DNA of 50,617 bases from contig CAITXU010000189.1 in NCBI GenBank assembly GCA_903896505.1, positions 1-50,617 on the forward strand, given 5' to 3'. Shown here piece by piece: positions 33,460-43,000 of the stretch (the stretch's first letter is position 1; each line of letters opens with the position of its first letter). The notes beneath the pieces are model-generated. The model was not told the origin of the DNA, did not search any database, and saw only the letters and a program-made list of their open reading frames with translations. The position numbers and the translations under genes are program-made. This DNA comes from an uncultured Verrucomicrobiota bacterium. Lineage in GTDB: Bacteria; Verrucomicrobiota; Verrucomicrobiia; Limisphaerales; UBA9464.

Positions 33460-35433
33460 TCAGGCAGCCCGTGTCCGAATGCCCTCCAGAATCTGGGCGA
33501 CCACCTCTGCCCGAGGCTTCACGCCGACATTGCCCTTGCCATGCAGTCGGACGGCAACGGAGTCGGCCTCTTTCTCGCGCCCACCGATCACCAGCATGGT
33601 ATGAACCTTTTCTTTCTCCGCGTGCTGAATCTTGCCATTGATTTTATTGGTGCTGTAGTCGCCCTCGACCCGGACGCGATGACTGCGCAGCTCCTGAACA
33701 AGGGCTTTGGCGTAGTCCACCAACGGTGCCTCGTCCCCAATCGTCAACACACGCACCTGGTCCGGGGCCAGCCAAAGCGGGAAATTCCCGGCGTAGTGCT
33801 CGATCAGAAAGCCGATAAACCGTTCGTGGGTACCCAAAGGAGCCCGATGGATGCACAATGGCGTTTTTTCGGTATTGTCCCGGTCCTTGTAGACCAGACC
33901 AAACCGGCGCGGCACAGCGAAATCCACCTGATTGGTGGCAATGGTAAACTCCCGTCCGATGGTGCTGTAAACTTGGACGTCAATCTTCGGACCGTAAAAC
34001 GCGGCCTCGTTGGGAACCTCAACGTAATTGATCCCGGAATCAACCAACACCTGTCGGACCATGTCCTCCGTTTGCTTCCAAAGCTCCGGTTCATTGACAA
34101 ACTTCTGACCCAGGCGCGCCGGATCATGGGTACTGAAGCGCATCACGTAGCGGTCGAGTCCGAAGATTTTGAAGTACTTCAGGTACATGTCGTTGACCGC
34201 CTGGAACTCCCCTGCGAACTGCTCGGGAGTGCAGTACATATGAGCGTCATTCATCTGCATCGCCCGCACCCGCATGAGCCCAAACAATTCCCCGGACTGC
34301 TCGTAACGGTAGCACATTCCGTACTCCGCCAACCGCAATGGCAGATCGCGGTACGAGCGGGGCTCCGCAGCAAAAATGCGATGGTGGTGCGGGCAATTCA
34401 TCGCCTTGAGGTAATACCGGGTCCTGGCTCCGGCGATCTGCTCATGAAGTCGTGCCCGTTCCGTTTCCGTTTCGGGCGTACCGATTGGACCCAGGGCCGC
34501 CAAAGCGGCCCGGATTCCCACTTCCCGCTGCCGGTCCTCTTCCTCCTGGAATTCAATCGGGGGAAACATCGAATCGGCGTAGTACGGAAGGTGACCCGAT
34601 GTCTTGTACATCTTTTCCCGGGCGAGGTGCGGCGTCCGCACCCGTACGAACCCGGCATCAAACTCGGTTTCCCGGGCCAGTCGCTCCAGCTCTTCCACCA
34701 GCACGGTACCCTTGGGCATCCAAAGAGGCAGGCCAGGACCTACATACTCGGCATCGAAAGTGAACAACCCCATTTCCTGACCGATTCGGCGGTGGTCCCG
34801 TTTCTTTGCCTCCTCCTGAAGGTGCAACCAGTTTTCCAGCTCCTCTTTGTTCTTGAAGGCGGTGCCGTACAAGCGCTGGAGCTGGGGGTTCTTCTCGTTG
34901 CCGCGGAAATAGGCGCTCGCCACCTTGAGCAGCTTGAAGGCCTTGACGTTACCCGTCCGCATCACATGGGGACCCGCACACAGGTCCCCAAACTCTCCAT
35001 TCTGGTAGAAACTGATGGCTTCGCCCTCGGGAATGTCGGCCAGACGTTCGACCTTGAATTTCTGTCCACGTTCCGAAAACCACGCCAGGGCCTCGTCACG
35101 GCTCTTGAAGGACTTCTCAAACGTCTGGTTTTCCTTGGTAATCTTACGCATTTCCTCCTCGATGCGGGGAAAATCCTCAGGTGAAAAACGATGAGTCGAG
35201 AGGTCGAAGTCGTAGTAGAAGCCCTCGTCGGTGGGGGGACCGATATCAAGCCGGGCCTCTGGCCAGAGGCGCAGGACGGCGGCCGCAAGAATGTGGGCCG
35301 TCGAATGACGGATGCGCTGCAATTCATTCATCAACTCCCGTTGGTCCAACGACTTGCGTTGAACCTCGGTCTTGGCGGCGGCCAGGGGCGCGGATTCCAT
35401 AAAATAGTGGTCAGCCTTGCAATCAGTGGGCAT
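33460..35433 (-). CDS. thrS: Threonyl-tRNA synthetase lacking the TGS domain
   Basis: This 657-residue class II synthetase charges tRNA-Thr. The editing domain starts near residue 45 (LQRIRHSTAHILAAAVLRL) and the catalytic core has its motifs: MNCPHHHRIF with the zinc cysteine, RYEQSGELFGLMRVRAMQMN with AHMYC, FYGPKIDVQV, and IHRAPLGTHERFIGFLIEHY followed by WLAP. The anticodon-binding domain ends the protein. Two features are odd: the N-terminal TGS domain (about 60 residues in typical enzymes) is absent, and some 35 extra residues (AALAALGPIGTPETETERAR and beyond) interrupt the core between SMFPPIEF and YYLKAMNCP. The start at 35433 was preferred for a GAGG about 11 bases upstream; ATG 35400 is possible. 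A hairpin precedes the start. Confidence 0.9.
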   Translation of the reverse strand: MPTDCKADHYFMESAPLAAAKTEVQRKSLDQRELMNELQRIRHSTAHILAAAVLRLWPEARLDIGPPTDEGFYYDFDLSTHRFSPEDFPRIEEEMRKITKENQTFEKSFKSRDEALAWFSERGQKFKVERLADIPEGEAISFYQNGEFGDLCAGPHVMRTGNVKAFKLLKVASAYFRGNEKNPQLQRLYGTAFKNKEELENWLHLQEEAKKRDHRRIGQEMGLFTFDAEYVGPGLPLWMPKGTVLVEELERLARETEFDAGFVRVRTPHLAREKMYKTSGHLPYYADSMFPPIEFQEEEDRQREVGIRAALAALGPIGTPETETERARLHEQIAGARTRYYLKAMNCPHHHRIFAAEPRSYRDLPLRLAEYGMCYRYEQSGELFGLMRVRAMQMNDAHMYCTPEQFAGEFQAVNDMYLKYFKIFGLDRYVMRFSTHDPARLGQKFVNEPELWKQTEDMVRQVLVDSGINYVEVPNEAAFYGPKIDVQVYSTIGREFTIATNQVDFAVPRRFGLVYKDRDNTEKTPLCIHRAPLGTHERFIGFLIEHYAGNFPLWLAPDQVRVLTIGDEAPLVDYAKALVQELRSHRVRVEGDYSTNKINGKIQHAEKEKVHTMLVIGGREKEADSVAVRLHGKGNVGVKPRAEVVAQILEGIRTRAA

Positions 35434-35816
35434 CGGTTTCGTTAGCCTCGCTAGAAATGAAAACGCCTCGAACCTTATCAGGTGCGAGGCGTGGAGCGTC
35501 CCCAATTTCAGTCGGAGACGCTAGCAGGTAGTGGTGGGCGGAACCGATATCACTGTGAATAGGGGGAAGGAATCCGCCCCGGAAGGCAAGCGGATTTTGT
35601 ATCTCACCACCCTGCGGAACTGGGTGGAACCATGTGCGTGCTTCCTGACCGCGAGCACGGGTGTCTCGCCCGGTGGCCGATCGAATTCCAGTCGCACCTG
35701 CTTCAAATGGACTTTCTCCGGACGAGACGTCCGGGCTCCCGGGTGTTGGGGCCGATAGGTATTCGGACAACCTCGAGCAGACGCCTAAAAGCCGTACGCG
35801 CCTCGACGACCAAACT
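35434..35816. other. thrS leader and upstream intergenic region
   Basis: This 383-bp stretch separates the small phosphatase-like gene from thrS and shows no credible gene on either strand. Its notable element is the terminator-like hairpin at 35458-35491 just before thrS. The remainder would be the thrS leader or the tail of the upstream operon transcript. I see no T-box specifier structure that I can support. Confidence 0.45.
35458..35491 (-). terminator. Terminator-like hairpin upstream of thrS
   Basis: On the minus strand, CGCCTCG (35491-35485) pairs with CGAGGCG (35470-35464) and ACCT with AGGT inside, around a GATA loop with one mismatch. TTTTCATTT follows directly. It is 31 bases before the thrS start at 35433. 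It may end the upstream operon or act as a thrS attenuator; the sequence does not decide. Confidence 0.65.
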
Positions 35817-36167
35817 CTATTCCCGTGACCTTGGCAAATCCACGACCTCAGCCACCCGGCTCCAGAGCTCATCCCGCAATTCAGGTTGGTCAAAAACATA
35901 TTCATCGGGAACATGCAGCGTCACCACCTGCTTCCCTTCAAGCTCCTCGGGGAATCGTTCTTGAAGCTTCCGAAGATGGGCCTTTTCCATCACAAAGACG
36001 AAATCGGCCCACCCCAAATGCCCCGAGGTGACCACGATTCTGGCTCCGGATTGGGTGCCCGCTGAGCGAACTTCAAAACCCTGGATTTGCGAAAACAAGC
36101 GCTCCGCGGTCAGACTGCGAATTCGATTGCGACTGCAAATGAACAGGAGCTTGAGCGGATCGTTCAC
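35817..36167 (-). CDS. Short low-molecular-weight tyrosine-phosphatase-like protein
   Basis: This 116-residue protein has the P-loop LLFICSRNRIRSLTAE, matching CX5R(S/T) with C10 and R16, which points to a low-molecular-weight protein tyrosine phosphatase fold. EVRSAGTQSGA and WADFVFVMEKAHLRKL fit the same family, and VPDEYVFDQPELRDEL near the end is where the catalytic aspartate is expected. It is shorter than the usual 150 residues but agrees with a recognised short branch. Its GTG start overlaps the stop of the rRNA methyltransferase gene (GTGA), so the two are translationally coupled. The phosphorylated substrate is unknown. Confidence 0.75.
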   Translation of the reverse strand: MNDPLKLLFICSRNRIRSLTAERLFSQIQGFEVRSAGTQSGARIVVTSGHLGWADFVFVMEKAHLRKLQERFPEELEGKQVVTLHVPDEYVFDQPELRDELWSRVAEVVDLPRSRE

Positions 36168-37369
36168 CCCGTCTTCATCACCTCGTAGGCGTACCCCTTC
36201 AGGTACTCGGTCTCGGGAATTGCCGGAATAATCGGGTGATCGGGTGATTGTGTGAAGCTGGCGACCCGGCGCAGCAGACGATGGGTATCGTAGGCCGCAG
36301 CGAGAACGACCTCTTCGAATAATGACCGGTCGACATGATGGGAACAGCAGAAGGTTGCCAGAATTCCACCCGGCTTAATCAACTTCAATGCCCGAAGATG
36401 AATCTCCTTATACCCACGAAGGGCATCGTCCACCGAAGCCCGGTTCCGCGTGAAGGAAGGGGGATCCAGGATGATGACATCGTACACGGGAACCAATCGC
36501 TCGTTGGGACCGGTCGATGTCTTGGACTTGAGCCAGTCAAATACATTGGCGACTTCAAATTCCGTTCGATCTGCCACTCCATTGCGCGTGGCCAGGCGGT
36601 TGGCCGTTGCCACAGCCGCTTCGCTCTGATCGAGGCCGTGAACGTGGCGGGCACCTGCACGGGCTGCATGGAGAGCAAATCCTCCGAGAAAGCTGAAGCA
36701 GTCGAGCACCACCGCCCCTTGGGCAAATTCGGCCACGGCGGCGTAATTGACCTGCTGATCGAGGTACATCCCGGTTTTGTGGCCCTCCGCCAGGTCGGCG
36801 GTGAACTCCAGTCCGTTGAGCTGAATGACGGTTTCTGGAGGGGCCTCGCCGTACAGCACGGAATTGCTCTCCGGCAAGCCCTCGAACTTCCGGCCGGCCA
36901 TGTCGTTTCGTTCCAGGATTGCCTGCGGCGCGAGGAGTTCCACCAGCAACTCCACGATCAATGGCTTCCGGAGGTCCATTCCCAGCGAACTGGTCTGAAG
37001 CACCAGGACGTCACCGTATTTATCGACAATCAACCCGCTCAGCAGGTCGCTTTCGGCATTGACCAGCCGAAAGGAAGTGGCCAGAGGCAGATACCGCTTG
37101 CGATGTTCCAAGGCAGCCGCAAGGCGTCTGCGAAAGAAGTCCTTGTTGATATCGACCCGATCCCTGTCAAGGAGACGGACCGCGATTTTGGAACGACTGT
37201 TGTAAAAGCCGACACCAAGGAGGCGTTGACGGTGATCCTTGACTTGGACCACTTCTCCATCCTGAGCGGGAGCTGTGAGGCGAAGGATCGAGGAGGAATA
37301 GACCCATGGATGCCCGGCAACAAGACGGTCGGCTTCACCGGGTTTCAAAAGAACAGTACTGAGATTCAT
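36164..37369 (-). CDS. Class I rRNA large-subunit methyltransferase, RlmI type
   Basis: This 401-residue enzyme has an N-terminal PUA RNA-binding domain (LLKPGEADRLVAGHPWVYSS, residues 7-26), then a linker domain (FRLVNAESDLLSGLIVDKYG) and a Rossmann methyltransferase domain with VVLDCFSFLGGFALHAARAG for S-adenosylmethionine and the catalytic-type DPPSFTRNR; a CCSHHV follows. RlmI-like enzymes make 5-methylcytidine in 23S rRNA. The ATG at 37369 removes a 50-residue unlikely leader and places the PUA domain at the front. It overlaps the phosphatase-like gene. Related family members differ in target base, so the exact nucleotide is not certain. Confidence 0.88.
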   Translation of the reverse strand: MNLSTVLLKPGEADRLVAGHPWVYSSSILRLTAPAQDGEVVQVKDHRQRLLGVGFYNSRSKIAVRLLDRDRVDINKDFFRRRLAAALEHRKRYLPLATSFRLVNAESDLLSGLIVDKYGDVLVLQTSSLGMDLRKPLIVELLVELLAPQAILERNDMAGRKFEGLPESNSVLYGEAPPETVIQLNGLEFTADLAEGHKTGMYLDQQVNYAAVAEFAQGAVVLDCFSFLGGFALHAARAGARHVHGLDQSEAAVATANRLATRNGVADRTEFEVANVFDWLKSKTSTGPNERLVPVYDVIILDPPSFTRNRASVDDALRGYKEIHLRALKLIKPGGILATFCCSHHVDRSLFEEVVLAAAYDTHRLLRRVASFTQSPDHPIIPAIPETEYLKGYAYEVMKTG

Positions 37370-37481
37370 ATTTGTAGACAGAGGGCATCTAGAGCCCGTT
37401 TGAGGAGCAAAGCAGACGGGAGCCCTTCTGGAAAGCCCGATGACGGGAATCAACCCTGCAAACAGTCCACGAATCCAACCA

Positions 37482-37901
37482 CTAAGCAGTCTGCCCCAGC
37501 TTCCAGGCGGCCTCGGCATCGAACGTCCAATAGTCGCAGGTCAATTCTTCATCCGGCAGCAGATCGCGGAGCGCAACGGTGGTCACCGGACCAATGGTCT
37601 CCCCCATCACCCCGGTGGTCGGGGAGGCTGAATGATTCATGAAGCAGGCAAAATCGCCGCTCTTGATGTAGCAGCGGTCCTCTCCGCGGAAATACGCATA
37701 ACCTCGCAGGTGCTCCAAGGCAGCTGTCGGCAACTGTTTCCACTGTGTCATCGGTACAATCCGATCAAACTCGGGTTCCAGACGCCAAACTGGCGTCCCC
37801 CGAAGCACTCTGGAGACCGTAAACAGTCCAAGCCCATGAATCGAACTGGAACCGACCCGAACCGGAAGCAGAAGCATTTGATCTAAGATACCTGCCGACA
37901 T
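37482..37901 (-). CDS. SET-domain protein
   Basis: This 139-residue protein is a minimal SET domain: GSSSIHGLGLFTVSRVLRGT at the front, CFMNHSASPT (the NHS motif for S-adenosylmethionine and fold) and DLLPDEELTCDYWTF with the active-site tyrosine region. SET enzymes methylate lysine in proteins. Bacterial single-domain members are common in this phylum, but targets are generally unknown. The ATG at 37901 is preferred over a TTG four codons upstream. It is the gene before the rRNA methyltransferase, 112 bp away, and follows the membrane glycosyltransferase by 60 bp. Confidence 0.8.
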   Translation of the reverse strand: MSAGILDQMLLLPVRVGSSSIHGLGLFTVSRVLRGTPVWRLEPEFDRIVPMTQWKQLPTAALEHLRGYAYFRGEDRCYIKSGDFACFMNHSASPTTGVMGETIGPVTTVALRDLLPDEELTCDYWTFDAEAAWKLGQTA

Positions 37902-37961
37902 GGCGTGACTCAAGCCTCGACCGAACTCCGCACACCAAAAGGACAGCGGTTCGTCTCAACC

Positions 37962-39935
37962 CTACTGCGATGTTCTCCACCATGGAGAAGCCGTCACCAG
38001 ACAATAGCCGGCCTTCAATAGATCACTTTCGACAAAGGTCAGCGGGAACCCTTCCGGTAATTGTCCACGGGCCAGCAGATCGAGGTAAAACAGGCCCCAA
38101 GGCCGGTCGGGGTCTGAAAGGAATTCATCACGAAAGTGTCCATTGCTCGTTAACGGGGACAGAAAAACGGCTTTGACCTGCCGCTGCGAAAGGTGGACCT
38201 GATAAAAATCCTCTCGCCCCTCCTGCTTGATGCGAAGCGGCATCCATAGTGCCTCCCGATTTCCATACCAAGCCACAGCCCAGGGCATGTCACTCATCAT
38301 CAATGCCCCCGATGGAACCCATCCGCACGCTGTGGCGATGGTCGCCGGACGGTATGGAGGGTCCACCACGACAAAGTGTCGACGGGGCATCACTCCCAAC
38401 AGAGCCAAACCCGCGAGCAACACGACGCCCACCAACGGCAACGACGCGAGCGCCGAAATCAAAGCCCGCGTCAGGGTGGCGAGGAGCGGAAACGGAAATT
38501 CACGGCGCTGAATCAGCCATTCGACCGTTCCTCCGGCAAAGAGGCAGACCAAAGGAAACAGAATGATGATAAGCTTTTCTGAATTTATTTCCGGAGAAAG
38601 CCGCGACATTTCGGTTCGTCCGATCGCTTCAGCCGGCACCAGAACCAACAGACAACCGATAAACCAGATTTGGAGATTCCTTCGCCGACTTCCCGGCATT
38701 GGTAAAAGGACACCTGCAAGAAACAGGGGAACACAAAAGGAGGCCCCTAAACGGGGAAGATCGTTTTCCACAATATCCAGCATGTTTCGACCGAGCTTCG
38801 CCACCAACTCCGATGCCAGCACGGTATCCAAGGCGGGATATTGTGATCGCTCCATTTTGAAGCCCGGAAATCCTGGGGTCCCGGTGAACATGGCGTAGCC
38901 AGCCGTGCCGAAGGGAGTCCCGCATAGCTTCCAATTTCGAACAATCCACGGCGAGATCGCCGTCAGAAAAATCACGGTCGCCACGAAAGCATCCCGCCGG
39001 GCTGTCTTCCCGGGCCTCCAGGCAATCCAGGCAATTGTAGGGATGGCCAGCCAGCCGAGCGAATACTTCGTCAACGTCATCGCACCCAGCAACAGTCCAA
39101 CACCGATGCCCCAAGCCCAACTCTTCCATCCTTGAATACTTCCGTCCGAAACTGATTCGCCCTCTGGATCGGATTCATCATGCTGGCTCTCTTCATCGTC
39201 TTGTCCCGCCGGGATTTCAAATTCATAGCGATCACGAACTGTCAGAAGGGCCGCCAGAGCCAGCAGTTCGATCACCTGGAGATGGGTGGGGAGTCCCGAG
39301 TAGGCAAAGCGCCAGAGAGTCTCAGAACCGATGAAAAACAGGGTCGCCAGGTTTGCTGCGATGCTGCCGAGAAGCTTGCGCGCGAGCCGGTAAAGAAGGA
39401 CCGACGACCCCAAAAACAAGGCGAGATTCAAAAAGCCAATGGCCACCTCGGGAGGGGGACGCTGGGTGGCCTGGGACCCGGTGACTTTCCCATTGCGGTA
39501 AGTCTCCGGCAATACCTTCATCAAACCGGCCCATAGCAGAGGGTAAACCGGGGCATTTTCCAGGTCTGGAATGGGCCCCCTCATTCGGGCGATTTCATTG
39601 GTCTGCCCGGCCCAAGCTCCCTGCCGAAGCAAATGCAAATTGAGAGGACGCAGGTTGAACGTGGTAAATCCCCGCCCCTCCGCAATATTTCGCGCCAATT
39701 GTCCCTGGTCCATCGCCTCCGGAGACGAAAAATTCTGTGCCTCGAAGACGTGGTAAAGCAACACCGCCATGGCGATGATCAACCCCACCACGAAACGTCG
39801 GAGCCAGACCTGCCCGGCCCCTTCCTCCAATTCATGAATCCATGTCTGGACTCCACGGGGTGATTTTTCTTGTTTCACTTGCGCAATAGGTCGGGATCGT
39901 TGGGACGAAGCGGGCTGGCGTCGAGCAACTTTCAC
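37962..39935 (-). CDS. GT-C-like polytopic membrane glycosyltransferase
   Basis: This 657-residue membrane protein has at least ten hydrophobic segments. After the first helix (about residues 48-62) comes a periplasmic loop with SSPEAMDQGQLARNIAEGRG, the acidic first-loop pattern of the GT39/ArnT (PMT) superfamily, which transfers sugars from polyprenyl-phosphate donors. A strongly acidic hydrophilic insert (GQDDEESQHDESDPEGESVS) interrupts the membrane region near residue 245. The C-terminal domain after the last helix (about 535-657) is soluble and carries no motif I know. The start is GTG at 39935. Acceptor and donor are unknown. It diverges from the pectate-lyase-like gene. Confidence 0.75.
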   Translation of the reverse strand: MKVARRQPASSQRSRPIAQVKQEKSPRGVQTWIHELEEGAGQVWLRRFVVGLIIAMAVLLYHVFEAQNFSSPEAMDQGQLARNIAEGRGFTTFNLRPLNLHLLRQGAWAGQTNEIARMRGPIPDLENAPVYPLLWAGLMKVLPETYRNGKVTGSQATQRPPPEVAIGFLNLALFLGSSVLLYRLARKLLGSIAANLATLFFIGSETLWRFAYSGLPTHLQVIELLALAALLTVRDRYEFEIPAGQDDEESQHDESDPEGESVSDGSIQGWKSWAWGIGVGLLLGAMTLTKYSLGWLAIPTIAWIAWRPGKTARRDAFVATVIFLTAISPWIVRNWKLCGTPFGTAGYAMFTGTPGFPGFKMERSQYPALDTVLASELVAKLGRNMLDIVENDLPRLGASFCVPLFLAGVLLPMPGSRRRNLQIWFIGCLLVLVPAEAIGRTEMSRLSPEINSEKLIIILFPLVCLFAGGTVEWLIQRREFPFPLLATLTRALISALASLPLVGVVLLAGLALLGVMPRRHFVVVDPPYRPATIATACGWVPSGALMMSDMPWAVAWYGNREALWMPLRIKQEGREDFYQVHLSQRQVKAVFLSPLTSNGHFRDEFLSDPDRPWGLFYLDLLARGQLPEGFPLTFVESDLLKAGYCLVTASPWWRTSQ

Positions 39936-40057
39936 TCCAATCGCTTGACGATGTTACAGAAATGTCAACGTTCGAGCCCTGACAAATTGAGCTTCGGTAT
40001 CGCACTTGCTGTTCCCGATGGCATAGCTGGAGTTCTCTGGCTTCCGCCATACCTTCT

Positions 40058-43000
40058 ATGTTTCGCCTTCTCTCTGGAGTCATCGCCGCATGGGGGCTGA
40101 TGGCATATGCGCTCGCCGACGATCACATCGTTTTCCCGTCCGATCCGTCAGTCCTGAATTTAAAGCGCGATTTCGGGGCAGTCGGCGACGGAATTGCCAA
40201 CGACACGGGAGCGTTGCAAAAAGCCTTTGACGCCAGCGGCGGCATGGGAGGCCCCAGTAAAATCCTCTGGATTTCCAACGGCACTTATCTCGTCACCAAC
40301 ACCCTGGTCGTTCACACGCTGGGCCCATGGGTTTATGGTGAAACCCGGGACGGGGTGGTGATTCGGCTGGCGGACCGGGCTCGCCAGTCTGTCACCAATT
40401 GCACTTCGGTCATTCGGACCCATCCCAGCGACACCCAGGCTACCAGCTCCGACTTTTTCATGCGTAACTTCCACAATTTCACCGTGGATGTGGGCGACAA
40501 TCCAGGAGTCGACGGAATCCGCTGGTATGGGAACAACACCAGTCTTCTCAAGGATATCCTAGTTAGAGGCCGGGGCGTCGGAGGGATTGGAATCAATGCC
40601 GGATTCATCGGACTCAACGGACCAAATCTCATTCAGGACACCGTCATCGACGGTTTTGATACCGGCATCTCTGCCCCATTCGTCTGGGGTGAAACAATTT
40701 CAAGGGTCACGATCCGCGACTGTCGAGTTCAAGGAATATACGTATTGGCGAATTCAGTCGGCATTGAGGACCTCCTGGTGGAAAACACGCCCTTGGGATT
40801 AAACGTCGATAACTACCCGCCCTTTAGCGGTTGGAATGGAGTCGTGGCACTGGTCGGTGCCACCTTTCGAGGCGGAAACCCTTCTGGTCCGGCCATCACC
40901 AACACCGGAACCCTTTATGCCCGAAACGTCACGAGCACCGGATTCAAGCAGGCCCTCATCGGCCGTGGTGCCAAAGGAAGCGTGACGAGCCCCAACATCA
41001 TCGAATTTTTTTCCGAAGACCCGGTGCGGTTGTATGCAAATTCCACGCGAACCTCGCTTCAGCTTCCGATAAAGCCCGAGCCGGATTTACCCTGGGAAAC
41101 CCACTTGGATAACTGGGTTTGCGCGAATAACTACGGAGCAACGTACGGTTCAGGCGCGGATAACACCGCCGCATTTCAACGGGCCATCGACGCTGCGGCG
41201 GCCCGGGGAGCCACCACTGTTTATTTGCGCGGCAGCGATGGCGGAACCTACCAGATGAATGGCGAGGTGAAAGTTCGGGGCAGCGTCCAACGGTTCATGG
41301 CTCTCGGATGGGGCCGCATCGTTGCGGGATCGACCAATGCAAAATTCATCGTCGATTATACCTCCGCACCCATCGTCAAATTTCATAATCTTCAGGCGTT
41401 TGGGGGCCGACCGGTTACCGTCGAAAACCGCTCCTCCACAAATGCGATGGTGGTTGAGAGTTCCGACGTTACCCCCTTGGGGACAGGACGCGGGGACATC
41501 TTTGTGACCGATTGCGCCTGTCGTTTGAAGCTCTCGTCGCCAGGACAGAACCTTTGGGCTCGGCAACTCAATCCGGAGGGAGATGACAACGTCGGCCTTG
41601 TACAAAATTACGGGGCCAACTTATGGGTCTTGGGCGTCAAACATGAAGGAGGTGGAATCCGCTTTCGGACCTCCGACGGGGGAAAAACCGAAATCTTGGG
41701 CCTCTTCAACTATTCCACCGGCGTCCGTGATAATGATTCCCGTCCCATGTTTGACGTGGATAATTCCGCCTTTACCGCTGCCGGAGTTCGCGAAATCACG
41801 TTTGGCAATGCCTACGAGGTCAAACTGAGGGAGGTTCGTCAGGGCAGTGTACAACAGACTCAGCAAGGGGGATGGACAGGTTGGGCGCTTTACAGCGGTT
41901 GGAACCAGGGACTCACCAATGGCCCCACGGCGGCAGCCCTGCCCGTCGTAGAACCCGCCGACAGCCGATTCAACGCCGATGCCCAGGTTTTTGTGAACAC
42001 GGGTCGCTATACCTGGTCGTGGCCTGCTGGCGGCAGTTTTATCGACTCGCTGGACCTGACCGCCACCACCTCCACTCCCAATGCACAACTCCGTTACACG
42101 GCGGACGGAACAGAACCGAGCCTCGCTTCAACCCCTTGGCCTCAGGTACTGACCATCTCCAATTCAGTCACTATCAAGGTGAAAGCATTTGCCCCGCCTC
42201 TCGCTCCCAGCGCAACGGCGGTGATTCCGTTGACGGCACTAGCTCCACGCCCCCCGAATCCCTCCTGGCATCCAGCCAATGGAATCAATTATGCCTACTA
42301 TGAAATCCCAGTCGGCTCGACCCGATTGCCGGCATTTGCCAATCTCACGGCCAAGACCAACGGCGTCGCTCCGATTCCCGATGCGACTCCCCGGTTGCGG
42401 GAGAAAGGCTTCGCCCTCCGTTTTACCGGTGCGGTCACTATTCCGACTGGGGGTCTCTACGGGTTCTTTTTGTCCAGTAGCGATGGTTCACGCCTTTTGT
42501 TGGGAAACGATCTGCTCATCGATAACAACGGTGCCCATGGGAATCAGGAGAAATCCCGTTATCTGGCCATGGAGGCGGGCCAATATCCAATTTCCGTCGA
42601 ATTCTTCAATGGGGGTGGAACCCACAACCTGACTCTAAGCTACGAAGGTCCCAACCTTCCCAAGCAACCCATTCCTGCAAGCGCCTTCGTTGTCCGGAAT
42701 TCCATTCCCATTCCGCCACCCACCACCCCCGGTCTCGAATACCAGTACTTCCAAGGCAGTTGGTCAGCACTCCCCGATTTTGATTCCCTTCAGCCCGTCA
42801 AAATCGGGGTCACGGGTGCCGTCTCCATAGCCCCACGACTCCGCAATAACGACTACGGGCTTCGGCTATTCGGATGGATTTATTTGCCAAAAGACGGAGT
42901 CTGGCGCTTCTCGACCACCAGTGACGATGGTTCGGCCCTGTTCCTCGGCAGTACCCAGATCGTCAAAAACGATGGGACTCATGGCATGGTCGAACAAAGT

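Noticed and set aside
33430..35184. A 584-codon open frame on the plus strand, antisense to thrS
   Set aside because: It lies wholly within thrS and shows no recognisable motif; long antisense frames are common in GC-rich genes. ThrS has all its family motifs on the other strand.
35434..35816. T-box leader for thrS
   Set aside because: The hairpin and T-rich tail resemble an attenuator, but no T-box consensus (AGGGUGGNACCGCG type) is visible, and T-boxes are largely a Gram-positive feature.
36335..37642. A 435-codon plus-strand frame opposite the rRNA methyltransferase gene
   Set aside because: Same reason: antisense to a well-supported gene, without domains or a signal.
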